From: Paenibacillus alkalitolerans
GTDB lineage: Bacteria; Bacillota; Bacilli; Paenibacillales; YIM-B00363
NCBI RefSeq assembly: GCF_016482785.1
Contig: NZ_JAEMXM010000009.1
Coordinates: 1 to 64,000, forward strand
DNA: 64,000 bases
Reading direction: 5' to 3'
Of this stretch, positions 7,321 through 15,649 are shown one piece after another. A program made the translations under genes and the position numbers. The stretch's first letter is position 1; every line of letters begins with the position of its first letter. Under the pieces are notes generated by a model, which worked only from the letters and a program-made list of their open reading frames with translations, ran no database searches and was not told the DNA's origin.

Positions 7321-8607
7321 ATGGATACGATACGCATCGGTTTAATGGGACTCGGAACCGTCGGTTCGGGCGTTGTTCGCATATTGGAAAATCACCGGGA
7401 CGATTTGCTTCGTCAAACCGGATCTCATATCGAAATCCGCAAAATTTTGGTGCAATCGACGGAAAAGCTTCGGGACGTGAACGTGCCGCAGCATCTGCTG
7501 ACGACCGACCCGGAGGACATTGCCGGAGCACCGGATATCGATGTCGTCGTAGAAGTGATGGGCGGAGTTCCGCAAACAAAGCTTCTTTTGGAGAAGGCGC
7601 TGCGCAGCGGCAAACATGTCGTTACGGCGAATAAAGATTTGATGGCGCTGCACGGAGCGGAGCTGCTCTCCGTCGCTGCGGAACAAGGCTGCGATATTTT
7701 CTACGAAGCGAGCGTTGCGGGAGGCATCCCGATCATTCGCGCGCTTACCGAGAGCTTTTCGTCCGACCGGATCATGCGGATGCTCGGAATAGTGAACGGG
7801 ACGACGAATTTTATTTTGACGAAAATGAGCCTCGAAGGCGCCTCCTACGAGGAAGTGCTGAAAGAAGCGCAAGCGCTCGGGTATGCCGAAGCCGATCCCA
7901 CATCGGATGTGGAAGGGCTTGACGCCGCGCGGAAGATGGCGATTTTGGCGACGCTCGGGTTCCGGATGAACGTTGCGCTGTCGGATGTCGAAGCGAAAGG
8001 CATTACCGGAGTGACGAAGGAAGATATATTATACGGACAGCGGCTTGGATATGAGCTGAAGCTGCTCGGACTCGCCGAACGCGACGGCGACTCGGTATCC
8101 GTAAGCGTCCAGCCGGCGATGGTCCGCAAGTCGCACCCGTTGGCCTCGGTCAACGGCGTGTTTAACGCAGTCTATGTGTATGGTGAAGCGGTAGGCGAAA
8201 CAATGTTCTACGGCCAAGGAGCTGGAGCGATGCCGACGGCTACGTCCGTCGTGGCGGATTTGGTGTCCGTCGTGAAAAATATGCGCCTCAACGTGAACGG
8301 CCAACGCTTGAGCCGTCCTTATAAAGAAAAGCGGCTTCAGACGGACGACCGGATTCGCGGCAAGTTTTTCCTGCTGCTGCATGTGGAAGACAGAGCGGGC
8401 GTTCTTGCGCAAATTACGCAAGTGTTCGCAAAGCATGACGTCAGTTTGGAATCGGTGCTGCAGCATCCGAACGCGGCCAATCCGAGTGCGGAAATTATCA
8501 TCATTACGCATGACGCCGACCAAGCCAGCATGAAAAACGTTATCGCGGAATGCGAAAATTTGGATGTCGTGAATCAGGTGAAGAGCGTATACCGGGTAAT
8601 AGGGTAA
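7321..8607 (+). CDS. hom: homoserine dehydrogenase
   Basis: Reduces aspartate semialdehyde to homoserine with NAD(P)H, the branch point to threonine and methionine. The 428-aa protein has an N-terminal nucleotide-binding motif GLMGLGTVGSGV (6-17), the catalytic domain (about 130-320, with GIVNGTTNFILTKM) and a C-terminal ACT domain (about 350-427, RAGVLAQITQVFAKHDVSLE) for feedback control. GAGGAGG precedes the ATG. It is the second gene of the operon, followed by thrC and thrB, giving the full route from aspartate semialdehyde to threonine. Confidence 0.97.
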   Translation: MDTIRIGLMGLGTVGSGVVRILENHRDDLLRQTGSHIEIRKILVQSTEKLRDVNVPQHLLTTDPEDIAGAPDIDVVVEVMGGVPQTKLLLEKALRSGKHVVTANKDLMALHGAELLSVAAEQGCDIFYEASVAGGIPIIRALTESFSSDRIMRMLGIVNGTTNFILTKMSLEGASYEEVLKEAQALGYAEADPTSDVEGLDAARKMAILATLGFRMNVALSDVEAKGITGVTKEDILYGQRLGYELKLLGLAERDGDSVSVSVQPAMVRKSHPLASVNGVFNAVYVYGEAVGETMFYGQGAGAMPTATSVVADLVSVVKNMRLNVNGQRLSRPYKEKRLQTDDRIRGKFFLLLHVEDRAGVLAQITQVFAKHDVSLESVLQHPNAANPSAEIIIITHDADQASMKNVIAECENLDVVNQVKSVYRVIG

Positions 8608-8643
8608 CATGAGGAGTTTTCGAAGGGAGTACTATCCGCCGTT

Positions 8644-9720
8644 ATGAGATATATGGGTTTGATCGATCGATACCGCGGCTTGCTGCCCGTAACGGAACGG
8701 ACGCCGATGCTGACGCTGCACGAAGGAAACACGCCGCTTATGCGCGCCGACCGGATGTCGGAGCAATTGGGGCTCGATTTATATTTCAAGTTCGAAGGCA
8801 TGAATCCTACCGGATCGTTTAAGGACCGGGGGATGGTCATGGCCGTCGCCAAAGCGATGGAGGAAGGCAGCCGCACCGTCATGTGCGCTTCCACGGGCAA
8901 TACCTCGGCAGCGGCGGCGGCGTATGCCGCGCGGGGCGGGTTAAGCTGCATCGTGCTTATTCCGAACGGCAACATCGCGCTCGGCAAGCTCGCCCAAGCG
9001 TTCGCGTACGGAGCGAAGGTGATCGCGATCGACGGCAATTTCGACCGCGCGCTGGAGATCGTTCGCGACATTACGTCGAAGCATCCGATTACGCTCGTGA
9101 ACTCGGTAAACCCGTACCGGATCGAAGGGCAGAAGACCGCGGCGTTCGAAATCGTCGACGCGCTCGGCCGCGCCCCGGATTATTTGGCGATACCTGTCGG
9201 CAACGCGGGCAACATTTCCGCGTATTGGAAAGGCTTCAAAGAATACCGCGGCATCGGAAAGGCTTCATCGGCGCCGAAGATGCTCGGCTTCCAAGCGGAG
9301 GGGGCGAGCCCGCTTGTAACAGGCTCCGCGTTCCCGAATCCGGAGACGGTGGCGACCGCGATCCGGATCGGCAATCCGGCGAGCTGGAATACGGCGGTGG
9401 AAGCGTACACGGAATCGGCGGGGGGAATTTACTCCGTAACGGATGAGGAAATATTGAACGCGTACCGGACGATCGCGGCGACTGAGGGCGTGTTTGCGGA
9501 ACCTGCTTCCGCAGCTTCCATAGCAGGCGTGATGAAATTGCGCCGGGAAGGTACGCTGCCCGAAGGCGCGACCGTTGTTTGCGTGCTGACGGGCCACGGC
9601 TTGAAAGATCCGAACATTGCGATACAGACGGTTGCCGGGGAACCGATCGTCGTGCAGGATACGGAAGAGGCCGTGCTTGAGGCCATTTCGAGAGCGGAAG
9701 AGGTTAAATCTTATGCGTAA
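8644..9720 (+). CDS. thrC: threonine synthase
   Basis: PLP enzyme that converts O-phosphohomoserine to threonine. The 358-aa protein is the short Bacillus-type form. The PLP lysine is K60 in [10 protein letters not shown]; the phosphate-binding loop is seen in [16 protein letters not shown]. Its end overlaps thrB by 8 nt, so the two are translationally coupled. The alternative upstream start adds little; ATGAGATATATGGG at 8644 is used. Confidence 0.97.
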   Translation: MRYMGLIDRYRGLLPVTERTPMLTLHEGNTPLMRADRMSEQLGLDLYFKFEGMNPTGSFKDRGMVMAVAKAMEEGSRTVMCASTGNTSAAAAAYAARGGLSCIVLIPNGNIALGKLAQAFAYGAKVIAIDGNFDRALEIVRDITSKHPITLVNSVNPYRIEGQKTAAFEIVDALGRAPDYLAIPVGNAGNISAYWKGFKEYRGIGKASSAPKMLGFQAEGASPLVTGSAFPNPETVATAIRIGNPASWNTAVEAYTESAGGIYSVTDEEILNAYRTIAATEGVFAEPASAASIAGVMKLRREGTLPEGATVVCVLTGHGLKDPNIAIQTVAGEPIVVQDTEEAVLEAISRAEEVKSYA

Positions 9721-10669
9721 CGTGCGTGTGAAGGTGCCCGCCTCCTCGGCGAACCTGGGCCCCGGCTTCGATGCGCTCGGCATGGCGCTCAATTTATACG
9801 CCTGGATCGATATGGCTCCGGCGGAGAAGACGAAAGTGACGCTGCTTGGCGGAAAAATGCAGGGATTGCCGACGGATAAGTCGAATCTATTGTACAAAAT
9901 CGCTCAACGGGTGTTCGCGGAAGCTGGCGCCGGTGAGATGGAGCTCGATATTTCCTTTTACAGCGATATCCCTTTGGCGAGGGGATTCGGAAGCAGCGCC
10001 GTCGCGATCGTCGGCGCGCTGGGCGCGGCCAACGCCTTGATCGGCCATCCGTTCGGACAAGACGATCTGTTTCAACTGGCCGCCGAGATCGAAGGCCACC
10101 CGGACAACGTGGGGGCGGCTCTTTACGGCGGCATAGTCGCCGCCGTATGGGACGGGGCGCGCGCATCGCACGTGCGCATCGAACCGCACCCGCGTCTCGA
10201 GGCGCTGGCGGCCATCCCGTCGTTCGAATTGTCGACGGGAAAGGCGCGCGCCGCGCTCCCCGAGCTGGTGAGCAGGGCCGACGCAGTGTTCAACCTGTCG
10301 CATTCCTCCATGCTTGTCGCGGCGCTTGCGACAGGTCATTTCGGCGCCATCCGCACGGCGATGGAGGACAGGCTGCATCAGCCGTACCGGGCTCCTCTCG
10401 TGCCGGGCATGGAACGCTGTCTTCGAGAAGCCGCCGACCACGGCGCGTTAGGCGCCGCGTTGAGCGGGGCGGGCCCGACGCTTATTGCGCTTGTCGATAC
10501 CGAGTCCGACCGCAAGAGCGAATTGGAATCGTTCATGAAGAATACGTTAGCAGAACACGGCGTGCAGGCTGATACGGTTTGGCTCAAACCGGCATCCGCG
10601 GGGTTGGAGCAATTGCCTGCGGAACTGCCGCTGATGGATGCGGTTCGAGGAGTTGGCTCATCATGTTAA
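9713..10669 (+). CDS. thrB: homoserine kinase
   Basis: GHMP-family kinase that phosphorylates homoserine, the step before thrC. The 318-aa protein begins [18 protein letters not shown], the standard family N-terminus, so the ATG at 9713 (overlapping thrC) is preferred over longer forms. The GHMP ATP-binding loop [16 protein letters not shown] lies at about 87-102. A C-terminal GHMP motif, [15 protein letters not shown], is present. It overlaps pheA by 7 nt. Confidence 0.97.
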   Translation: MRNVRVKVPASSANLGPGFDALGMALNLYAWIDMAPAEKTKVTLLGGKMQGLPTDKSNLLYKIAQRVFAEAGAGEMELDISFYSDIPLARGFGSSAVAIVGALGAANALIGHPFGQDDLFQLAAEIEGHPDNVGAALYGGIVAAVWDGARASHVRIEPHPRLEALAAIPSFELSTGKARAALPELVSRADAVFNLSHSSMLVAALATGHFGAIRTAMEDRLHQPYRAPLVPGMERCLREAADHGALGAALSGAGPTLIALVDTESDRKSELESFMKNTLAEHGVQADTVWLKPASAGLEQLPAELPLMDAVRGVGSSC

Positions 10670-11541
10670 AGATAGCGCTGCTTGGTCCGAACACATACTC
10701 GGAAGAAGCCGCTCAGTGGTTCTTGCAAGGATTCGATTGCGAGCTTGTACCTTGCAAGACGATCGCCGAGGTGTTCGAATCGTGCGTATCCGGAATGTCA
10801 GATTACAGCGTCATCCCGATCGAGAATACGATCGAAGGCTCGGTTTCGCTTCATCTGGATTGGCTCGTCCATGATGTGGATTTGCCCATTCAAGCGGAGT
10901 GGGTGTACCCGATCGCGGTCAATTTAATCGGGCTGCCGCCGGACGATGTTCAAGTGCCGGTGGAAGACCGGCTGGGTACGATACGCAAAGTAATATCGCA
11001 TCCCGTCGCGCTTGGCCAATGCAGAAGATTTCTTGCGGATCGGCTGCCGAAAGCCGAACTGGAACAGGTGGGCACCACCTCGGAAGGCGTGCGGCTCCTG
11101 AAAGAACGCGGAGACGTCCATACGGCCGCGGTCGGCACCGCATTGGCGGCGAAGCGCCAAGGACTGTCGATATTGGCGGAATCGATACAGGACAGCCAAG
11201 ATAACTACACGCGATTCGTTCTGGTCGGCAAGACGCCGCTGCCCTCCCGATCCGGCGAAGCGCACGTGGCGGCTGAGCGCAAAACGACGCTGCTCCTGAT
11301 GCCCGACGCGGATTTCCCGGGCGGACTGCATCAGCTGTTGTCGGCCTTCGCTTGGAGACGGCTGAACTTGTCGAAAATCGAATCCCGCCCGACCAAACGA
11401 AAGCTGGGCACATATTATTTTTACATCGACGTGCAAGCGCCGCTCGAATCGGTGCTGCTGGCCGGAGCTATTGAGGAAATAAAAGCGGTAGGCTGTAGTG
11501 TGCGCATCATGGGGTCTTACCCCAGTTATTCATACGTTTAA
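10663..11541 (+). CDS. pheA: prephenate dehydratase
   Basis: Converts prephenate to phenylpyruvate in phenylalanine synthesis. The 292-aa protein is monofunctional, with no chorismate-mutase domain. The catalytic TRF motif is at 183-185 (NYTRFVLVG). PIENTIEGS (52-60) is a conserved PDT segment, and the ACT domain carries the phenylalanine-binding ESRP at 240-243. The start [17 protein letters not shown] overlaps the thrB stop. Its clustering with pheB and a branched-chain aminotransferase suggests the operon supplies several amino acids. Confidence 0.97.
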   Translation: MLKIALLGPNTYSEEAAQWFLQGFDCELVPCKTIAEVFESCVSGMSDYSVIPIENTIEGSVSLHLDWLVHDVDLPIQAEWVYPIAVNLIGLPPDDVQVPVEDRLGTIRKVISHPVALGQCRRFLADRLPKAELEQVGTTSEGVRLLKERGDVHTAAVGTALAAKRQGLSILAESIQDSQDNYTRFVLVGKTPLPSRSGEAHVAAERKTTLLLMPDADFPGGLHQLLSAFAWRRLNLSKIESRPTKRKLGTYYFYIDVQAPLESVLLAGAIEEIKAVGCSVRIMGSYPSYSYV

Positions 11542-11566
11542 AGCAAATTCGGAGGTGTAGGATAAT

Positions 11567-12445
11567 ATGTCGCAGGTTATTTACTTAAACGGTGAGTACG
11601 TTACCAAAGAAAATGCGAAGGTATCCGTTTACGATCACGGTTTCTTATACGGGGACGGCATTTTCGAAGGCATTCGCATTTATGACGGGAACATTTTTAA
11701 ATGCAAAGAACACTTAAAGAGACTGTACGACTCGGCGAAGTCGATCATGCTTGACATTCCGTTGTCGTATGACGAAATGCAAGAAGCGCTTGTCGAGACG
11801 ATTCGCCGTAACGGGATGCGCGACGGGTACATCCGTCTGGTCGTGTCGCGCGGTCCCGGCGATTTGGGACTCGATCCGCGCCGTTCGCCGAAAGCGAACG
11901 TCATCATAATCGTGGAGAAGCTGTCGATTTACCCCGAGGAAGCTTATGTGAACGGGCTGAAGACGGTGTCCGTATCGACTCGCCGAAACGTGCCGGACGC
12001 GCTCAATCCGAAAATCAAGTCGCTCAATTATTTGAACAATATTCTTGTTAAAATTCAAGCGAACCTGGCCGGCGTCGGCGAGGCGATCATGCTCAATTCG
12101 CAAGGATATGTGGCGGAAGGTTCGAGCGATAATATTTTCATTGTGAAAAACGGTTTCGTGTTCACGCCTCCGGCATATGTCGGGGCATTGGAAGGCATTA
12201 CGAGAGCCGCGATCATGGAGATTTGCCGCCGCGAAGACATCCCGCTGAAGGAAGAGCCGTTTACGCTGCATGACGTGTATGTGGCCGATGAAGTGTTCTT
12301 TACGGGCACGGCGGCTGAAGTAATCGCGGTTCGCGAAGTCGACGGGCGCGTGATCGGCGAAGGCAAAGCCGGACCGGTTACGACGCGTCTGCTGCAGCAA
12401 TTCCGCGGCATCGTCAATCAGGACGGCGTGAAGGTCTTTAAGTAA
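11567..12445 (+). CDS. ilvE: branched-chain-amino-acid transaminase (class IV)
   Basis: Fold-type IV PLP aminotransferase that makes the last step of Val, Leu and Ile synthesis and can also act on phenylpyruvate. The 292-aa protein has the PLP lysine K151 in NPKIKSLNYLNN and a conserved N-terminal YDHGFLYGDGIFEGIR. D-amino-acid aminotransferases and aminodeoxychorismate lyases share the fold; the NPKIKSLNYL context fits IlvE best. It is the last gene of the operon, with TCGGAGGTG as its ribosome-binding site and a terminator 20 nt downstream. Confidence 0.9.
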   Translation: MSQVIYLNGEYVTKENAKVSVYDHGFLYGDGIFEGIRIYDGNIFKCKEHLKRLYDSAKSIMLDIPLSYDEMQEALVETIRRNGMRDGYIRLVVSRGPGDLGLDPRRSPKANVIIIVEKLSIYPEEAYVNGLKTVSVSTRRNVPDALNPKIKSLNYLNNILVKIQANLAGVGEAIMLNSQGYVAEGSSDNIFIVKNGFVFTPPAYVGALEGITRAAIMEICRREDIPLKEEPFTLHDVYVADEVFFTGTAAEVIAVREVDGRVIGEGKAGPVTTRLLQQFRGIVNQDGVKVFK

Positions 12446-12465
12446 TCGTATAAGATATAGATAAG

Positions 12466-12496
12466 AGACGCCAAGACGCCGTTTGGCGTCTTTTTT
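12466..12496 (+). terminator. intrinsic terminator after ilvE
   Basis: AGACGCCAA pairs with TTGGCGTCT, followed by TTTTT. An alternative stem, GACGCC-GTTT-GGCGTC, overlaps it. It closes the amino-acid operon. Confidence 0.85.
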
Positions 12497-12502
12497 AACG
12501 CC

Positions 12503-12615
12503 AGAATTTATAAGTTTTGTGCCACAACATGAAACGAGTAAATTCTATACCAAGAAAAACTTCCTCTACATCGCGGTCGGTCATCCTTGAATGAACTACG
12601 ATAGAAGTTTTTCTT
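12503..12615 (+). repeat. dispersed two-hairpin element, copy B
   Basis: The first hairpin has AGAATTTA (12503-12510) pairing with TAAATTCT (12539-12546), with TAAGTTTT after the left arm. The second has AAGAAAAACTTC (12552-12563) pairing with GAAGTTTTTCTT (12604-12615). The interior begins CTCTA and continues CGCGGTC, both shared with copy C, and ends CGATA as in copy A (reverse). It lies just after the ilvE terminator in a gene-free stretch. Confidence 0.75.
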
Positions 12616-12739
12616 GTATAAGTATAATTTTTACGGCAAAACGGGAGGCTTAAAATTTTTTTATGGTTATTGGACAAATTATTAGCTTCTAGGAACGATC
12701 CAATAGGTTCGCTTGGCCGATCGCGGCTTGACATCCGTT

Positions 12740-12980
12740 TCGAACTCCCTTATCAGCACTATACCCTTCGTTCAGATAAGCCGATTTGGTGATTTTGCTA
12801 TTACCTCTATTTCGGCTCCCACTTTTGTTCCAGGTGCTATCCTCATTTTCCAAATAAAGCAATTTGGGCGTGATTTCCCACCTCATACTACTACTCTTGC
12901 GGGAACTATCCCTCTCGTTCAGAAAATGGCTATTCAGGCGCAATTTGACCTTACAATCTTCAATCCCTTCTTGTGCCTTA
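12740..12980. repeat. degenerate tandem repeat, about 70-78 bp per unit
   Basis: Three recognisable units begin at 12759, 12837 and 12906, each opening CTAT(A/C)CCTC-like, followed by (A/T)TTCA/CCA, AATAA-like and ATTTGGnG-like blocks. A partial unit precedes the first, and the repeat fades after about 12980. Spacings are 78 and 69 bp. Short overlapping reading frames occur on both strands but none has a ribosome-binding site or family features. The rest of the gap (12616-12739 and 12981-13230) shows nothing recognisable. Confidence 0.6.
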
Positions 12981-13230
12981 TCCACGGTCGTCAAGCTCCG
13001 CCTTCGCCCAAATGTCGACGGAAAAGCAAGCTGTATGCTTGAATGTACTTCTCTGTCGGCGGCGGCACACATTTTCAACCGCAAAAATTGCTCTTCCGGC
13101 GAACGACTTTTTGAATAACGCAAATTTTATGATGTCAAATGCCCATTCCCTGCATAAGATGTAGTGCACTGGGCGTTCGCACACCTAAAGCGCGTCCGCC
13201 GATCGGAATACTACTCTTGGGAGGGAGCTC

Positions 13231-14691
13231 ATGAAAATCCATATCATGAAGGAAGGGGATACGCTGTATTCCCTGTCGCAACAATACAGAGTCGAACTTG
13301 AAAACATTATCGCGGCAAATCCGGATATTACCGATCCGAATCGAGTCGAGCCGGGTAAGAAGGTGAAGATTCCTTCAAAACCGGTGAAGGCTGTTGCGGC
13401 GGCGGAGGAGGAGAAAAAGCAGGTGAAGCCTGTCGCCGCGGCGGAAGAGAAAAAGGCTGAGGCACCCGTTGCTGCGAAGGAGAAAAAGCCCGCGGCGCCT
13501 ATCGCCGCAGCACAGGAGAAAAAGCCGGCTACCGACATCGAAGCCGAAACCTACTCCCCTTTTGCAAAGCCGAAACAACAAGTGAGCCCGGTGCAGCAGC
13601 CAACGGCTCCTGCTGCCGCGCCCGACAAGAAGCTCGAGCCGAATATAAACATTACAGCCGGAGCTTACGCGCAAAACATACCTTCCGTCAATCCGTACTC
13701 AGCGTATCCCGCCGCGCCGTTGCCGATGCAAGAAGCTCCAAGCTTTGGGAATGTGCCGTATACAGGAGCGTTGCCAAGCGCGCCATACTTACCTCCGGTT
13801 CAAGGTTTTTCGACGCCGAACCCGGCGCTGCTCCCGCAAACTCACGCTTTCGCCGAACAGCAGCCTGCTTCCTACAAGACCGATTTGCAGGCATCCGCTT
13901 ATTCTCCGCTCAACGTCAAGCTGACGGGAAATACCGGAGACGCGGTGCATCCGTATGCGCAATTTCCGACGCCAACGGTTGAAGCGGGCGCTTATGCGAA
14001 TCCGCTTTACGGCGCAGCGGCTCAGTTCCCGCAGGGAGTGCCGTACGAACCGGCGGCCGGACCATACGGCACAGCCGCAGCTTTTGGAAGCGGTCAGGAC
14101 ATGATGGGGTACCCCGCATACGGCCAACCTGCTTTCGGGACGATGCCTACGTTCGGCACGACACCAGATTTCGGTACAACACCCGGATTCGGTACGACAC
14201 CTGGATTCGATACGACACCTGGATTCGGTACCGCACCAGCATTCGGTACAATGCCGGGTTTCGGAGCCGCGCCTTTCAGTACAACACCTTTGTTCGGCAT
14301 GCAGCAAACCGACGCTTTCACCGCAGCCTATCCCGGTTTGACTCCGTACGGGACCGCACCTGCACCATACGGAGCGCCTGATTACGATTGCGGCTGTGGG
14401 GGCAAGGGCGCCCGTCAATCGTTGCCATACGCTCTTCCGTACACATCCGACGCATTCGCGGAATGGCCGACAGTCAGCGGCTTCCCTTCGCAGCAGCCGG
14501 CCCAAACCGGCGACGCGGCGGCCGCCGGCGACGAAGCGGAACAAGCCGGTGACAGCAAACGAACCGCTGCAAAGACAAAGAAACACGCAAAAGTATCCTC
14601 TCGCGTAGAGGCGCTGCGGAAGCTGTTAAAAAACTCGAAAGCGAAGCGGAAGCCGGGCCGCCGGGCTAACAAACCGTGGATTTATAATTGA
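13231..14691 (+). CDS. safA: SafA-like LysM spore morphogenetic/coat protein
   Basis: Likely spore coat morphogenetic protein (SafA/ExsA type) that binds cortex peptidoglycan through LysM. The 486-aa protein has one N-terminal LysM (residues 2-47, HIMKEGDTLYSLSQQY through PGKKVKIPSKP). An Ala/Lys/Glu/Pro repeat linker (about 50-105) follows, then a long low-complexity Pro/Gly/Ala/Tyr-rich region with hexapeptide repeats like FGTTPG (about 302-350). Then come a CGCGGKG cluster (about 388-394) and a basic tail ending KPGRRANKPWIYN. GGGAGGGAG precedes the ATG. Position near bofC and ruv matches the Bacillus safA neighbourhood. The length and repeats make exact equivalence with SafA uncertain. 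Confidence 0.75.
   Translation: MKIHIMKEGDTLYSLSQQYRVELENIIAANPDITDPNRVEPGKKVKIPSKPVKAVAAAEEEKKQVKPVAAAEEKKAEAPVAAKEKKPAAPIAAAQEKKPATDIEAETYSPFAKPKQQVSPVQQPTAPAAAPDKKLEPNINITAGAYAQNIPSVNPYSAYPAAPLPMQEAPSFGNVPYTGALPSAPYLPPVQGFSTPNPALLPQTHAFAEQQPASYKTDLQASAYSPLNVKLTGNTGDAVHPYAQFPTPTVEAGAYANPLYGAAAQFPQGVPYEPAAGPYGTAAAFGSGQDMMGYPAYGQPAFGTMPTFGTTPDFGTTPGFGTTPGFDTTPGFGTAPAFGTMPGFGAAPFSTTPLFGMQQTDAFTAAYPGLTPYGTAPAPYGAPDYDCGCGGKGARQSLPYALPYTSDAFAEWPTVSGFPSQQPAQTGDAAAAGDEAEQAGDSKRTAAKTKKHAKVSSRVEALRKLLKNSKAKRKPGRRANKPWIYN
14134..14295 (+). repeat. 18-nt tandem repeat inside the safA-like gene
   Basis: About nine in-frame 18-nt units encode variants of FGTTPG (for example TTCGGTACGACACCTGGA), starting at 14134 with an 18-nt step. 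Synonymous differences between adjacent units are few, so the array is probably young or homogenised by slippage. Unit number is likely variable between strains. Confidence 0.85.
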
Positions 14692-14759
14692 CACGCTCCG
14701 GGAAAGCCCGCCGCGCTGCGAATGCGTATATCCTCTTTGCCCGCTGGCTAAAATAGTAA

Positions 14760-14787
14760 GCAAACAACCTTTGAAAGGATTGTTTGC
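14760..14787. repeat. inverted repeat upstream of bofC
   Basis: GCAAACAA (14760-14767) pairs with TTGTTTGC (14780-14787), with a nested CCTT/AAGG. No T-run follows. It could be an operator or the weak end of the safA-like transcript. Confidence 0.45.
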
Positions 14788-14823
14788 AATTGCCACTTAA
14801 AAGTCAGGGGTGAAGGAGAGAAA

Positions 14824-15462
14824 ATGGGCTTTTTCGGTGCGTTTAAAAGACAACTAAAAAAGCGGATCCGTTTCAAACGGCGTTGGCTGTCGCTCGGCGT
14901 ATGGGTGTTGGCTCTCGGCGGTTTGGTTTGGTACGCGGCTTCCGAATCCCACAATCCCGAACCCGCCGTCGCAACGCTGGCAGGCATCCGTAAAGAGGCG
15001 GAGCCTTCAGCCAACTTAGTCAAAGCAAGCGAGACCATTCTTCATACGATATACGTGTGCGGAGAAGAGTATACTTCACTAGGCGTTCTATCGCCCGATG
15101 ACATCCGCAAAACTGCGAAAGAGCATCCCAATTGGGAGTATGTCGGGGTGATCGATAATAAAGCAACGTTCGAAGTGCACGTTGACGATTTGTCCTCCGA
15201 ATGCAAAATGAATTCGTATATAGGAATCGACGCGGGGGGCAATTTGACGCTGTACGACGGTCCCCCTCGGGAAGAGAGAGCGGTGAAGACATTTTACCAG
15301 CTCGATGTCGGGCATCTCGAAAGCAGTCTCCCCGGAGAGGTGGTCGAGGATTTGAAGCGGGGCATACGCATTCGGGACATCGCCGAATACAACAGCGTAT
15401 TGTCGACCTTCAGCGATTTTGCCGTCGACGAGACGGAGAAAGTGATGAAACCCCATCCATAA
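14824..15462 (+). CDS. bofC: BofC, forespore-secreted regulator of SpoIVB
   Basis: BofC is made in the forespore, exported to the intermembrane space and restrains the SpoIVB protease that triggers sigma-K activation. The 212-aa protein has a basic N-terminus, one membrane/signal segment (about 24-42) and then the BofC region. This includes the conserved NWEYVGVIDNKATFEVHVDD and the C-terminal TFYQLDVGHLESSLP...IRDIAEYN pattern of the family. The ribosome-binding site is GAAGGAGAG. It fits the sigma-K checkpoint together with SpoIVFA/SpoIVFB at the start of the window. Confidence 0.88.
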   Translation: MGFFGAFKRQLKKRIRFKRRWLSLGVWVLALGGLVWYAASESHNPEPAVATLAGIRKEAEPSANLVKASETILHTIYVCGEEYTSLGVLSPDDIRKTAKEHPNWEYVGVIDNKATFEVHVDDLSSECKMNSYIGIDAGGNLTLYDGPPREERAVKTFYQLDVGHLESSLPGEVVEDLKRGIRIRDIAEYNSVLSTFSDFAVDETEKVMKPHP

Positions 15463-15488
15463 ATACGGATAACGGCAATAACAATAAA

Positions 15489-15532
15489 ACGGCCTCACGG
15501 AAAGCATTGAGCTTCCCGGGGCCGTTTTTTTT
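15489..15532 (+). terminator. intrinsic terminator after bofC
   Basis: ACGGCC (15489-15494) pairs with GGCCGT, with additional inner GGAA/TTCC pairing, followed by eight Ts. Confidence 0.85.
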
Positions 15533-15576
15533 CTGTACCCCGTGCATTGTATCGCTTCGGTCGAAGCTGTTTTCTG

Positions 15577-15606
15577 TTGGCATCGAAGCAGGTTTTCTTA
15601 TATAAT
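15577..15606 (+). promoter_or_regulatory. sigma-A promoter of the ArsB/NhaD-type transporter
   Basis: TTGGCA (15577-15582), 18 nt, TATAAT (15601-15606), 44 nt before the start codon. Confidence 0.65.
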
Positions 15607-15649
15607 TTCAGAATGTTATTGCAGCGCAAGAAGGGAGAAAGAGAAACTC

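Noticed and set aside
12689-13123. 144-aa minus-strand frame in the gap after ilvE
   Set aside because: The frame is made of the degenerate tandem repeat and has no ribosome-binding site; the repeat explains it better than a gene.
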